Assembly (NCBI RefSeq): GCF_030247185.1
Contig: NC_080570.1
Coordinates: 163,344,882-163,408,881, forward strand
Length of the DNA stretch: 64,000 nt
Direction of reading: 5' to 3'
DNA from: Malaya genurostris
Taxonomy: Eukaryota; Arthropoda; Insecta; Diptera; Culicidae
The position numbers were made by a program, and so were the translations under genes. Shown here in pieces: positions 46,001 through 57,117 of the stretch. The notes beneath the pieces were generated by a model. The model did no database searches and was not told where the DNA came from. It saw only the letters and a program-made list of their open reading frames with translations. How positions within the stretch are numbered: the stretch's first letter is position 1; each line of letters opens with the position of its first letter.

Positions 46001-49000
46001 ACGCTAGCGCCTATACGTCGGAACAAACATTTGCCGACCGCACCCACGCACGGTGGCACGGGCAAGGTGAGAGCGGAAAACTTTTGCCTTCTTATCAACA
46101 GTCATTTTCATTTTATGGTCTTGATTTTCGGTGACGACACCAGCCATAAAATCTTATTTGCATAATGAGCACAAAATGGGAAGTCGTGTGTTAGCAATGG
46201 CGGTCTCGTCCCACGTTAGTTCCTTGGAACAAAATCGGGACTCTGGTTGCTACACAGAGGCAAGGACGGGCGTAGCTATCCAGCACCATAAATTTCCGGA
46301 AGTCACACGGTAATTTGGCTCCAGCTGAGGTCACGGTTGATAAGTAGGTCGACGGTAATTGCTGTATGCGATCGATTTCACCATTTCAAGAATTTGTATG
46401 CCAAGTGTTTTGCGAAATCCACAACGCCTACGATTTTCATTTAAAAATAAGATTCACGCAGAATGATAATCAATTCTAGGATACCCGCTGTTCCGGACAG
46501 GTCCATGCAGAGCTTCTAATCGCGTGTTGGAGCAACAAGCGATTCGAAGGAGCAAGCAACAAAAAAATGAATGACGAGCAAAACGCTATACACGTACATA
46601 TTTATATTTCAATTGGAATGTGAACATGCCATGCTCGGAAATATGAGCTGTGGTTCTTGTGGAATGTCGGGATTGGAGGGAGGGTCCGGAACGTCCGCCC
46701 GAATACTTGAAGCAGGAGCACATGTCAGAATGAGTTTAGCTGCATTTTTTTTTACAGTGCTTACTACACTACAGTTTACTTTCCCACGGAAGTTACTAGT
46801 TTCGGGGCTTGAGCAAATGTCAAACTCGTAAACTGGCAATTTGGATCATGTTGCATGCGATGCGAAATTCATCGACAAGGCGGTGGGTGTTTAATTGGAT
46901 AACTTTTCTGATTCGGAGAGGGGTAGTTGAGATTTTGCAGGAAAAGTTTCTCTCCGAAAGCCCTTCGAACTCTAGTTTTCTCGTGTCATTTTCGTTTCAG
47001 CGAAGAAAGTGATTAAAATTGTTCACTTTGTTAAGTTTTTTTTCAAAATTAAATCGAAAAGTGTAGGTATATTACCGTACGAAGTTAAAGTTGAACTGCT
47101 AAATAACACTAGCAGATAAATTAGAACTGCTATGCACCCACATTTTGGAAACGAAACACAACAAAAAAAAACTAGCGCTCTGTTACTCAGAGCCACTGAA
47201 AACTTTCTGTTATTCAAACAGTAAATTTCCTCCACTGATCAAAGCCAGTTGTATTATTCAGTAATTTGTAAGTTTCTCGGCAACTACAACTCCGGAACAA
47301 ACAATACCAGCATACCGGTTTTTCGTTCTTCCTCCAGAATTATCCTCTGCTTCTGTTAACACCCACCCCCTCACTGACGGATTCAAACTTGTTTGAAATT
47401 GCAAAACAACTAAAAGTTGCACGCGGAAAAGGGGGAGCCCATAATTCTTGCATGTTGTCGATGATAATAAAATTAGATCGTTCAACATAACCTGGCACCC
47501 TGAGGGCGTCGTCGTAGTACACATGCAATAAAAAACAGCGAGTAAATGGCAAAAGTTAGTTCTCGTAGCTTTGGAAACAAACCCCCTCGGATATTTGAAG
47601 CGCAACAAGCTGTCAGCTTGGATCGCATGAGGCGCGCGATACATCACAGACAGACTGTTGCACACACAGAACGTCAGCACGAGACGGGAAGTGACACGAA
47701 CACGAACTAATGTCGTTTTCGTTTTTAAATTGCACTACACCGGTGTAGCGAAAGCTGCACCTAAACCGTTCGTTTTTGCCAATTGCACTACACCAGTGCT
47801 ACACTTTTTCTGCACCGATACCACTGGTGTAGCACTCATCAAAAGTTTGGTGTAGCTCTGTGCAATGGAATCGTTTATTGTAGTCAATGGTTACTGTTTA
47901 TGTTTTCGTCAGTTTTGTTCGTTTATGCATGCCTCAGTGTAGCACTGCACCGGTGTAGTGCAAATTAAAAACGAAAACGCCATAAGAAAACAATATTCAA
48001 TTACACTAATTGTACGATTTATTTGTCGCTGCTGTCAGTTCGCATTTCTTCATCTAGGCCCGTTTCTGCACTGCTGTTGTACAGTATCGACAACGATGTT
48101 GCCAATTTTGCGGCAAACCGTCGCTTTTCTCGCGTTTTGTGACGTCGTTCCCACTTGTACACGCATGATTCCACATCCGTTGTTGCCCTCGAACTGGAAC
48201 TACACTCCAAAAACAGGCGTAGATTTTCCGGCAGTTGAATGGTGTCGTTCGATTCCGTAACCTTGTTTTCAATTCGTCTTGATTGGCGACTATTTTTGAA
48301 TTCCCTAATACGATCTCGCCACAGGTTAACGAGAAATGGTCGCAGCATGCCACCACTAAATTCGAAAAGCAAACATCGTCCCGTCACCAGAGTTACGCGT
48401 AGCAGTTCTCGTTTTTCACTTGGGCAACGCAGTATCTTTAATTTGACAAATCGCAACGGTAAAATGCAGAGCATTTCAAGGCAGTCCAATTCTGGATCCG
48501 AATCTGCCTTCCGGCTCGGTTCAATACGTGTGTTTACGATGAAATCATCGGCTGCTACAAACAGACAATCTTCCGTGAGACCCAACTCAACCGCACGGAT
48601 GCCGTAACCGCAACGATCAACCTGCACGAAGGGCCCTTCAATCAGCATCTGTTCCGCACCGCAACTTACCCAGCGGTATTCACCCAGCAGAAGCAATTTC
48701 TGAATGCGGTGAAACATTTTGTCGTCGACGATGCTGCTGCTGCTGCTACCGCTGTTTGGGTGCACTTTTTAAATGGAAAGTTTGTTTTTATGGTTTGCGA
48801 ACTGTTTACAGAAACAAAACAAAAAATACGCGCTTGCTACGATTGACACAAGTTTTTCGATTGAAACTTTTTTGGAACGTTTTGGGTCACGGCTTGAAAC
48901 ACTGGACATCCTTGTTCGAATAATAGGAAAGAAGCGTGTTTTGAAGTGCTTGATCTGTTTCAAATTTTAAACACTCGATGGAACCGAGATTAACCAATTA

Positions 49001-52000
49001 TGAGAGGTTTGAATTTGTATTTTTGCCTTTCTCATATAGTAAGATTATACAGTCACTGTGCCGACCGACTTTTGAACCGAGGCCTATAGATCGCTATTGA
49101 ATTTTATCCCGATCCGACTTCCGGTTTTGGAATTACAAGGCAAATCTATGAGAAAATGCGCAAATTTATGAGAAAACGCGCACTCAATTTTCTCGGAAAT
49201 TTCTCAACTAATTTGTACAAACTAAAATACAAATGAACGGTCCTAAAAATCTTTAAAAAATCTACAATCCGACTTCCGATTCTGGTATTACAGTGCGATT
49301 AATAAAAATTTCCAATTTTTCCACCAGCGATGGCGACACGAGGTGAACATTTTTATAAAATTTAATGGTAAATTCATCTGACTGACAGACCTTGTTAGTT
49401 GGTGGATATATAAATCTTCTTTGGGATTACTAGTGCCCGGTTTCCGCTTCCGAACGCACTGGTAATAGTCAAGGAAAGCTCCAAAAACGGACCTCACTTC
49501 GATTTCTCAGCCACGGGTAAACCGATTTCCACAAATCATAATTCAAATTAAAGGTTTCAGTGTCTTAAAAAATACTGTGCAATTTCACCCAGATCCGACC
49601 TCCGGTTCCGAAATTATAGGGCAATCAGCATAAAAACTTTCGAACTGTCATACAGACGCCCTTATTCTGAATAACGTCGTATCGATTTTACAATCGTATT
49701 TCATTTGTATTCCTAATAACGCTAGCAAAATCAAAGGTAGCTAGGATTCGATCGAATTACATTCGATCGAAAAATCAATACCTCATTATTCAGAATAAGG
49801 GTGAGAATGATGCAAAATCGGTACACATCGGACGTGCTGGTTTGGAAGAAGAAAACACCACCGCCTAGCACACAGCGTGCTTTGTTCAATTTTGTATAGC
49901 GTGCAGGGTTGCCACATTTAAATCTATATTAACTTGGCATAACTGTTTGCGAATTGAAAATGACGGTAGTTTATACCAAAGAAAGTTTTTGATTTTATTC
50001 AAGTTTGCTAAAAAATCTTGACAGAATCTTCTAGTGATGTAATATGAGAAAGGCATCATTACACCACTAGGTAGATTAAAAAAGGTTTTATTTCTCTTCA
50101 TTCATTGTGACTTTAAACTAGAGTTTTAAACGTTGTTTTTTTCAGCGCTGTTGAATTTCTCCAATTTTGGTCTTCTAGTTCGAAGGCATCGACTTGTGAA
50201 TCGTCTTGATGAACCAGTGGTTTTTTTCTTCTGTGAGGTCTTTTTTCTTCGAGGTTTGCATTCAAACAATTTAACAACGCTGTGTTATATTCACTTGTTG
50301 ATTGTTTTTTCTTTCTCAAGATAATCGATGAAAATGTATCCCAAAATACTGAAGCCATAAGCTTCCTCGCTGACTGATGATTTGGATTCGGAAGTGGAAT
50401 GATGGATCCATGTTTCATCCTTTGACACATATCGACTAAAAAGAAATTTGATTTACTACTTATAAACATGACCTAAGATTGCTCCAAATCATCAACAGAT
50501 TGTTGTTTTTGATCAACTGAATCAACTGAAACTCCTGGTAGTGTTTGGAGAGAAGGAGAGAAATAAAATCGACTCAACAAGGTTCTTAACTACACAGACA
50601 CAGCGGAAATTGAGGGAACTACAAGCACAAGTCAAATTGCTCACTTACTTCTGAGATATATTAATTCAATAATTAGAAATTATCTTCACCGACTGACAGA
50701 GAATTGAGATGAGAATAAGATGAGATTAAGATGAGATTGAGATGAGATTGAGATTGAGATTGAGATTGAGATGAGATTGAGATGAGATTGAGATGAGATT
50801 GAGATGAGATTGAGATGAGATTGAGATGAGATTGAGATGAGATTGAGATGAGATTGAGATGAGATTGAGATGAGATTGAGATGAGATTGAGATGAGATTG
50901 AGATGAGATTGAGATGAGATTGAGATGAGATTGAGATGAGATTGAGATGAGATTGAGATGAGATTGAGATGAGATTGAGATGAGATTGAGATGAGATTGA
51001 GATGAGATTGAGATGAGATTGAGATGAGATTGAGATGAGATTGAGATGAGATTGAGATGAGATTGAGATGAGATTGAGATGAGATTGAGATGAGATTGAG
51101 ATGAGATTGAGATGAGATTGAGATGAGATTGAGATGAGATTGAGATGAGATTGAGATGAGATTGAGATGAGATTGAGATGAGATTGAGATGAGATTGAGA
51201 TAAGATTGAGATGAGATTGAGATGAGATTGAGATGAGATTGAGATGAGATTGAGATGAGATTGAGATGAGATTGAGATGAGATTGAGATGAAATTGAGAT
51301 GAGATTGAGATGAGATTGAGATGAGATTGAGATGAGATTGAGATGAGATTGAGATGAGATTGAGATGAGATTGAGATGAGATTGAGATGAGATTGAGATG
51401 AGATTGAGATGAGATTGAGATGAGATTGAGATGAGATTGAGATGAGATTGAGATGAGATTGAGATGAGATTGAGATGAGATTGAGATGAGATTGAGATGA
51501 GATTGAGATGAGATTGAGATGAGATTGAGATGAGATTGAGATGAGATTGAGATGAGATTGAGATGAGATTGAGATGAGATTGAGATGAGATTGAGATGAG
51601 ATTGAGATGAGATTGAGATGAGATTGAGATGAGATTGAGATGAGATTGAGATGAGATTGAGATGAGATTGAGATGAGATTGAGATGAGATTGAGATGAGA
51701 TTGAGATGAGATTGAGATGAGATTGAGATGAGATTGAGATGAGATTGAGATGAGATTGAGATGAGATTGAGATGAGATTGAGATGAGATTGAGATGAGAT
51801 TGAAATGAGATTGAGATGAGATTGAGATGAGATTGAAATGAGATTGAGATGAAATTGAGATGAGATTGAGATGAGATTAAATTATAACTGAAATACTAAT
51901 ACTTGATTTACTTACATTGTTCTCGTCGAACACTCGGAACACCAGCGAGGCAAACTTGCTCGGATCACCTTGCGGGAAGAACTGTTTGTAGATTTTGATG

Positions 52001-55000
52001 AAACCCTGTTGGAAAAGTAAAACGATAAAAATGGTATGAACTAACTGTTCTGCATTTAATTTTTTTTATACTTATTCTCACTTTAATATTTAACAAAAAA
52101 AAGAACAGGAAAGATGATAAAAGTTTTAATTATAAAACCACCGTGAGACCGTGTTAGCAGGACTGTATGGAAAAAGACAGTTATGAATGATGCACGCATC
52201 AGTCATCAGCATAAATACACTTTCCATTATTGCTAATGAGCAAGCCATAATGCATTCATCTTCTCCCGTCCGCCATTTATAAGAAGTGGGTAACATTTCC
52301 TCTGTGGATTTTTAACTGTCTTTCGCTGAATCATGCCTTAGTGGAGGACCGTCGTTTTATTTCTTCTCGGACCCTTGGACGAAAGAAACTACAATTGTTT
52401 TAATTACAGAATGTCAGAATGCAGCTCGTGTTACAAAATTAAATAAAGAACGCTGGAACGTTGTTCTTCGTGTAATGTTTGTTAAACAGGCAGAGTTGTA
52501 ATGATGAATGCCGTAATGAACACTATAATTTAACATCATTCAACGTTCGCACTTATTACCCTTGTTGACTACAGATGGTGACGGTCTCGAATGGAAAACC
52601 GTGCAACGCATGACTGGAAGCGGAGAAAAACTAAAAAGCATGAATTTTCACCAACCAGAAATGCGCAAATCAAAAAAATTATAACCACAAAAGAAGATGT
52701 TGTGGAAACGTTGGAAAACATTATCGAAGGCAGCTATGAAATAATTGAAAACCCAGTAGCGTAAAATAAGCTTGACAGCTCGCCTACTGAGACTGTTTCG
52801 AAATCGAGAGTCAACAAGAACTCGGTACATTGGCGCAATATACACAAATCCTTTATTCGAAAGAAATTCTGTGGGATTCGCGGATTTCTCCGACTAGGGT
52901 TGATAAACCATAGCGAGGCCATGGCATTAACAATTCCCCCGGCGGAACAGTAGAAGGAGAACCATAAATCTGCATTCCTTCTCGTGTACAAATAGAAACG
53001 AACGTGGATAAGGATAAATTCCCTCAAATTAACAATAGAAGAATGGTACACACGAAAGCTGGTGGTGAAATGTTGTCAAAGCGTTTGTTTCCGCGGTCGT
53101 TTGATAATCGCTCACAAATGAAACGAGCAATCCGCGGCTTGTACTGATGCATAAGCCGTACAAGTGACGTTGCTGCAACAAAGCAGTGAGCTCTTGTTTG
53201 ACTTCTCCCATCCAAAGAACTGTTTACAATCGCGGAAGATAATTTTTCTGAGTTGGTAAGGGGAATGAAGAAAGGAAATCGGGTGATGGTGACTCTTATG
53301 CAATCCGGAGGACAGAACATAAATAAATTATTATTCCCCCATCATTCAGATGAAGGGTTATTGTTGGATTTTATGACCGATAGCTGTTACGAGGAAGGAA
53401 AAAAAGATGGGATTGCGGGGGCTCGTTGAAAGCCATTTATCACACGATTGTCGCCGCCGGGACTAGGGCTTATTGTATTCGGTACCTTTCTTATGGTCTA
53501 GAACGCATACCGTGGCTTAATTATTCATCAACTGGGTTTAATTGGATTGATGCTGAATTAAAACGATAAATAATAATGAACTCTTTGCATTGATTGGGAA
53601 CAGTTGCAATAATCGTAAATCGATTAATTTTTCAATCACATTCAGAGCAGTAATTTCATTCGCATCATTTCCACATTCGAAATATATGACATTTTGATTG
53701 TTGATTTTTAGAGCAAACCAGAGAAGCGTTGAAGACTTGGACGAGGGTGCGAACAGTGAATCAATTACCCCCCGATTGTTGTCTGACTGTAACAAGATTT
53801 TATCGTATCACCAAGGAAACAGGTTTTTCATTGAATTTCATCTAGTTATTGGATTTCGTCTTTAACCTGCCGTCAATCTCAAGGTTTGATGTGGTCTCTG
53901 GTCCAGTCACACGGTTCATTTACTGTCCCGTCAGGTTGTCTGTTAGCCAAGTAGCATGAAATTGCACCACAGTGTGCGATTTTTATCGGAACTCAATTTC
54001 GATGATGGTGTTTGCGCCACCATCAGGTCATCATTCATCGTACCATCCATCTGTGATGTATATCGTGTTTATTACAGTGGATACAAACTTTCTCCCAAGG
54101 CCAGACGACATCGTCAGTGGAACAGGGCCGGGAAAGTCGAAAAGCGAAAGTTTTCTCCGCAGTAGAGAAATCGAGCAAGGTGAAAAATTCTATTCTTCTA
54201 TTCTAAATTTCTCCGAAACAGTACAACTTTTGGAACTGAACAAAACCAGTCTGTGTCTGTATCCGCAAAGTTATTCAATGGTGGGTTCCATTTACTTGAA
54301 GGTAATTTCCAGTAAGTTTCTGGTGATTGCATATAAACAAGCTTAATTAATCAGATAATGGCTGTCAGTAGGTTTCCTCTACGACAATTCCGGACGACTA
54401 CTCCTACCGATGGCAACTGCCGATAATCTGGTGGGCAAGATAAATGAACCTTCTGCCGGTAGCCGGTGATTGATACTAGGGCCAGTGAATAACAGTCCAC
54501 GGTGGTCATTTAAAACCGATGACATCAGCACAGCTGTTTGTTCACGAGGGTAGGGAAAGTGAATTTTATCAACCTTCATTAATATTTTATCCTCGTGAAA
54601 GCTCCACCGGGTCATCACTTTCGGCGCTTAGTCCGTTTGTAAAGCGCCTTGGGTTGGATAAAGGAAGGGTAGGGGGGTTTGCTAGGAACCGACTCTGAAA
54701 ATGGTGGGAGTGAGAAACAAAATCTCATGGAAATAAATCGATTTGGAAATTAATCCAGCTTACCTGCTCCGTCAGCAGTCCGTTGGGACAGTCTTTCAGG
54801 AATCCTTTGTGCCTGTGGGTGGTGATTTGTAGGTACGTTCGGTAAGAAAATCGGCAGACAGCGAAGAAAGGGAAGAGAAGAAAAAAACTTTAATCGAATT
54901 CGATGATTGAACGTATAGATAAAATGAGCAAAAAAAAGGCTTCAGGGCTGTGCGGTAAGAATACTTTCAGGTGTGACTACTACTCACCATTGTCGAATCT

Positions 55001-55012
55001 CTTTTTCTGTGA
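36862..55012 (-). CDS. frq: Frequenin / neuronal calcium sensor 1 (first exon outside window)
   Basis: Frequenin/NCS-1 is a myristoylated EF-hand Ca2+ sensor acting at membranes. In the family it regulates synaptic release, Ca2+ channels and PI4-kinase. Six exons join in frame to 166 residues from FTEKEIRQWHKGFLKDC to VQALSLGGD, against about 187 in the family. The missing ~21 residues (myristoylation signal) belong to an exon beyond the window. EF1 is the family's non-binding CPNG type. EF2 (DENNDGSIEFEE) is split by an intron, EF3 is DVDNDGFITRDE, and EF4 is DKNHDDRLTLEE with Asp where Gly is usual at loop position 6. The gene spans over 18 kb, because its introns are filled with transposons and satellites and host a nested gene at 48019. 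Identity is very secure; which insect frq paralogue it is cannot be told. Confidence 0.96.
37030..39235. other. frq intron 6, distal part
   Basis: No coding sequence recognised. A gtgatgccagat motif at 37371 resembles the MITE ends at 19781 and 31506. Sequence near 38830-38900 begins the cgaaatgac repeat type. Confidence 0.45.
39236..39420. repeat. Degenerate ttcggcgaaatgacc tandem repeat
   Basis: About ten loosely related units of ttcggcgaaa(t/c)gac(c/t), 16-20 bp each. Similar stretches occur at 31845-31915 and 38820-38900. Confidence 0.7.
40155..41197. mobile_element. 1.04-kb insertion inside the DD37E element, carrying a SINE-like part
   Basis: The transposase reading breaks between the FITT region (41200) and MNNEIYIKECL (40130). 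Its ends (tgaaatttcattttcaatcg / ttcaattgaattgaatgaag) are weakly inverted. Family not identified. Confidence 0.55.
40755..40826 (-). repeat. tRNA-derived SINE head
   Basis: On the minus strand, an A box (TGGCTCAGTCG, 40818-40808) and a B box (GGTTCAAGTCG, 40774-40764) have tRNA spacing and are followed by a T run (40748-40741). The acceptor stem does not pair, so this is a SINE head or tRNA relic rather than a tRNA gene. Confidence 0.7.
41948..42570. other. frq intron 6, proximal part
   Basis: Nothing recognised apart from AT-rich sequence. Confidence 0.4.
42571..42659 (-). CDS. frq: frq exon with EF-hand 3
   Basis: 89 nt between acceptor TTCCGCATAG and donor GTAAGTGAAT. Encodes (W)AFRLYDVDNDGFITRDEM and NIVDAIYQMV. 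Confidence 0.96.
43151..43402. mobile_element. 252-bp MITE, TTA target duplication
   Basis: Ends tgtcgttttcgcttga and tcaagcggaaacgaca are inverted repeats, flanked by TTA at 43148-43150 and 43403-43405. Same family as 17358-17537 and 55226-55421. Confidence 0.9.
43651..44225. repeat. AT-rich tandem repeat, unit about 224-243 bp, 2.4 copies
   Basis: gattgttgattt occurs at 43651, 43894 and 44118. Copies one and two share atttagagttaatgatttt and ggctttcgattttttcat in the same order. Confidence 0.8.
44267..44421. mobile_element. 155-bp hAT-type MITE
   Basis: Ends cagtggcataccgagg and cctaggtacgctactg are inverted repeats. The 8-bp flanks attttagg and attctagg are a one-mismatch target duplication, fitting hAT. 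Contains a run of 13 or so C near 44388-44401. Confidence 0.8.
44422..45449. other. frq intron 5 remainder
   Basis: No gene recognised. Confidence 0.4.
45450..45528 (-). CDS. frq: frq exon, second half of EF-hand 2
   Basis: 79 nt, acceptor TTGCACCACAG and donor GTGAGTATT. Encodes DGSIEFEEFIRALSITSRG and NLDEKLH plus a split Trp codon. Confidence 0.96.
45529..47710. other. frq intron 4, no gene recognised
   Basis: Several overlapping short ORFs in both directions, none with a domain or a splice pattern that would support a gene. Confidence 0.4.
47711..47982. mobile_element. 272-bp MITE, second copy, TAA target duplication
   Basis: Same length and orientation as 13714-13985, with only a few base differences. 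Flanked by TAA at 47708-47710 and 47983-47985. It lies 36 bp from the end of the nested gene. Confidence 0.9.
48019..48765 (-). CDS. Intronless gene nested in frq intron; GARIN/FAM71-like
   Basis: A 248-codon uninterrupted frame with higher GC than its surroundings, on the same strand as frq. After a Ser-rich start (a ctg/cag run at 48730-48750), residues ~17-155 resemble the GARIN (FAM71, DUF3699) domain: LLLLGEYRWVSC, FVQVDRCGYGIRAVELGLTE, CLEMLCILPLRFVKLKI and a GRCLLFEF core, then LWRDRI. Vertebrate GARIN proteins bind RAB2 at the Golgi, and several act in sperm acrosome formation. The insect role is unknown. The C-terminal part is charged and low in known motifs (RRHKTREKRRFAAKLA). The stop TAA lies within AATAAA (48023-48018), implying a very short 3' UTR. 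The lack of introns suggests a retrogene. Domain assignment is from pattern memory. Confidence 0.65.
   Translation of the reverse strand: MHPNSGSSSSSIVDDKMFHRIQKLLLLGEYRWVSCGAEQMLIEGPFVQVDRCGYGIRAVELGLTEDCLFVAADDFIVNTRIEPSRKADSDPELDCLEMLCILPLRFVKLKILRCPSEKRELLRVTLVTGRCLLFEFSGGMLRPFLVNLWRDRIREFKNSRQSRRIENKVTESNDTIQLPENLRLFLECSSSSRATTDVESCVYKWERRHKTREKRRFAAKLATSLSILYNSSAETGLDEEMRTDSSDK
48766..49023. other. Upstream of nested gene
   Basis: AT-rich; may contain its promoter. No clear motif. Confidence 0.3.
49024..50055. mobile_element. About 1-kb repeat element with tgcctttctcatat ends
   Basis: Left tgcctttctcatat and right atatgagaaaggca are exact inverted repeats. The interior has recurring gatccgacttccggtt segments (about 49110, 49260, 49590), also seen at 56700 and 56860. 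Probably a non-coding TIR element; family unknown. Confidence 0.5.
49659..49801. mobile_element. 143-bp MITE nested in the element above
   Basis: Ends cccttattctgaataa and ttattcagaataaggg are exact inverted repeats. Confidence 0.8.
50113..50480 (-). pseudogene. Mariner transposase fragment
   Basis: The minus strand reads KLMASVFWD, EYNTALLNCLNANLEEKRPH and RRKKPLVHQDDS, as in the middle of mariner transposase, preceded by a frameshifted DETWIH-like piece. Both ends of the gene are missing. It is less complete than the copy at 26915. Confidence 0.8.
50703..51880. repeat. 11-bp minisatellite (gagatgagatt)n, about 107 copies
   Basis: An almost uniform 11-bp tandem array of about 1.18 kb with rare single-base variants (for example at 51202 and 51292). 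It ends 35 nt inside the intron from the donor of the 51916-52005 frq exon. Confidence 0.97.
51916..52005 (-). CDS. frq: frq exon, first half of EF-hand 2
   Basis: 90 nt, acceptor CTTTTCCAACAG and donor GTAAGTAAAT. Encodes GFIKIYKQFFPQGDPSKFAS and LVFRVFDENN. The intron falls inside the EF-hand 2 Ca-binding loop. Confidence 0.97.
52006..54763. other. frq intron 3, no gene recognised
   Basis: Short overlapping ORFs only; no repeats of note were recognised. Confidence 0.4.
54764..54812 (-). CDS. frq: frq exon, EF-hand 1
   Basis: 49 nt, acceptor ACCACCCACAG and donor GTAAGCTGG. Encodes HKGFLKDCPNGLLTEQ after a split Trp codon. The CPNG sequence is the family's degenerate first EF-hand. Confidence 0.96.
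54988..55012 (-). CDS. frq: frq 25-nt microexon
   Basis: Bounded by acceptor TCTATTTTTTCCAG and donor GTGAGTAGT on the minus strand. Encodes (F)TEKEIRQ plus the first two bases of Trp, matching the family just before HKGFLKD. The phases fit both neighbours. Confidence 0.85.
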
Positions 55013-55225
55013 CTGGAAAAAATAGAGAAAACGTTTGGCAGTTAGTTGGTGTCAGAACAGCGTCAGAAGAAAAAGCACGTTTAGGCAATGAATCGGTGTT
55101 CAAGAAAAATAATCGCAGTAGGCTTGCGCGTTGGACGCAAAAACTGTTACTCGCTGTTGTCAAAGTTTCAGAAAAGAGAAATTTGTTTACGTTTCTTTTT
55201 TGTAGTAAATTGGAGTGCATTTTCG

Positions 55226-55421
55226 ACATTTGAAACAAACACTTTTCACGAAATTGTGTTTGGCTCGCAGTGAGCAAACCTGATATAAAAACCAGGTTCG
55301 AAACTGACTCGATTTTCAGTTCAATAACGTTGAAACCAGGTTCGAAACTGGCTTCAAACGAACATATTGACAGCAGTTAAAGTAGAAACTGGGTTAGGTT
55401 TGGCATCAAGCAAAAACGGCA
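55226..55421. mobile_element. MITE of the tgtcgttttcg family, left end lost
   Basis: Matches the interior and right end of 43151-43402 (acaaacacttttcacgaaa, ccaggttcgaaactgactcg). The right end is ttggcatcaagcaaaaacgg, with TTA after it. Confidence 0.7.
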
Positions 55422-57117
55422 TTAGAATGGTTCTGTTGGACATTCTAATGACGTCACCTAGCCAGGATTTCAGCTAACTGCAGGTTCGATTGGGAAATTG
55501 TCAAACAATAAAAGAAGGAGACAGGTAAAATGTTTAGTTTTCGATAATTAAGATAATTTAGACCATATATATTAAAAACTACCATCCACTGTTCTCTCAT
55601 GTTTCGTTTTGAATATTTACGTTGCGAAAATTGTAATAATGGACCTTAAATCAATCGCCTTTTCGTCGCCAAAGAAAAATCTATTTTCGGCTATAGTTTT
55701 TTTATTTAGCATTTTTCGAAAATAAATGTGTATGAGACACCAATCAGAAACATCGTTTTGCTGAAGATAGTATGTTGCTACGTTTTGGCGTTTTTCGAGT
55801 TTTTGTAAGACAATTTGAACACTAATTTACATGAGTTGAAAAAAATAACACCCTCACAGATTTCTCTTCAAACTTTCCTTATTTTATGACCTTTCAGAAA
55901 CTGTATGAGTCTTTATCGATGTGGCATCTGTTGAATATTTACACTAGAAGATTGACTAGATTTTGACAGAAAAACAATCATAACTTTTGAATGGTAGCTC
56001 AAATTGAGAAGCTTTGTTGAGCAAAATTGTGCGCGAAAATTAGCTCGACAAAGCTTTGGAAGACGATTTTCTCGTAAAACTGTTCACAAAAAAGTTAGAA
56101 CAAAAAAAGTGATTTTTTGAGAGCCACCCTACTTTACTCCGAAAAATTTATGTAACTCGATCAAATAAAGAGATAGGAAGGTAAATTCTTCAGCAAAGTT
56201 GCTCAAAATAATATGTCCTACAACTTTGTTGTGAAGTGCAATAATTTTTAAATTCAACTAAGAAAGTTCGAATTCAGATTTAAATCCAAACTTGGATACC
56301 CCCCGGGGGATTTATTACATCAAAAGATGCGCCAGTTGCAAACAAGCAACTTTTGTGAAGACACCAACTACAAAAAAAAATATTATATAGCGAAAATATT
56401 TTTGTCTCGCTAATTTCCTGTTTCGGACCACTGTGCAGTGTATCCGTTTTTCATGACACTTTGTCTAGTTACGATTTTAGCACGGTTCTTTTTTTGGCAA
56501 CACAATCGTTCGAATATGACATATGTATTAGAAACATGGGATTTATATTGATTTAAACTTCTTACAGCAATAATTGCTGGATGAACATAACTTCTTCTTC
56601 AGAAAATGTGTGTGACAAATAATCTCACTCAATTTTCTCAGATATGGCCTACAAACACACCAATGAGTCCTATGTTCCCATACAAGGTTTCTAAATTTCA
56701 CTTCGATATCCGACTTCTGGTTCCGGAGCTATACGATGATATACGTAACGAAATGAAAATAATGTTCCTCATTTTTTCCGTGCATGGCTGAACCGATTCA
56801 CTTCATCTAAAATTCAAAGGAAAGGTGTTAAGATCTTATAAAAAATTCCCATTTTTTAATCAGATCTGACTTCCGATTCCTGAGATACTGAGTTATTAGT
56901 GTAAAAATGTCAATTTTACATCAGTTAAACGGGTATGCAAATTTTTTTGATTTTGATAGTCGATGATCAAATAATCTTTTTTCGGGTTTACTGGAATTCG
57001 GTTTTCGATTCCAGGAAGTACTCAAAATTTTCTGTTTGGAACGCACTTCGATCTTTCGATGATAGCTACAGTGAATTTTAAAAATTTCGAATCACATGCT
57101 ATATGTTCTGTAAAAAT
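55422..57117. other. frq intron 1, no gene recognised
   Basis: Non-coding, AT-rich. gacttccg(a/g)ttcc segments at about 56710 and 56867 also occur in the element at 49024. Confidence 0.4.

Noticed and set aside
50703..51880. A repeat protein encoded by the 11-bp array
   Set aside because: The array contains recurrent stops in all frames, and no exon joins it.
52648..54618. Minus-strand ORFs in frq intron 3 as extra frq exons
   Set aside because: The flanking frq exons join perfectly without them, and none resembles EF-hand sequence.
55500..57110. frq first coding exon
   Set aside because: I searched by eye for a minus-strand MGKK-type start followed by a donor and found none, so the exon is placed beyond the window.
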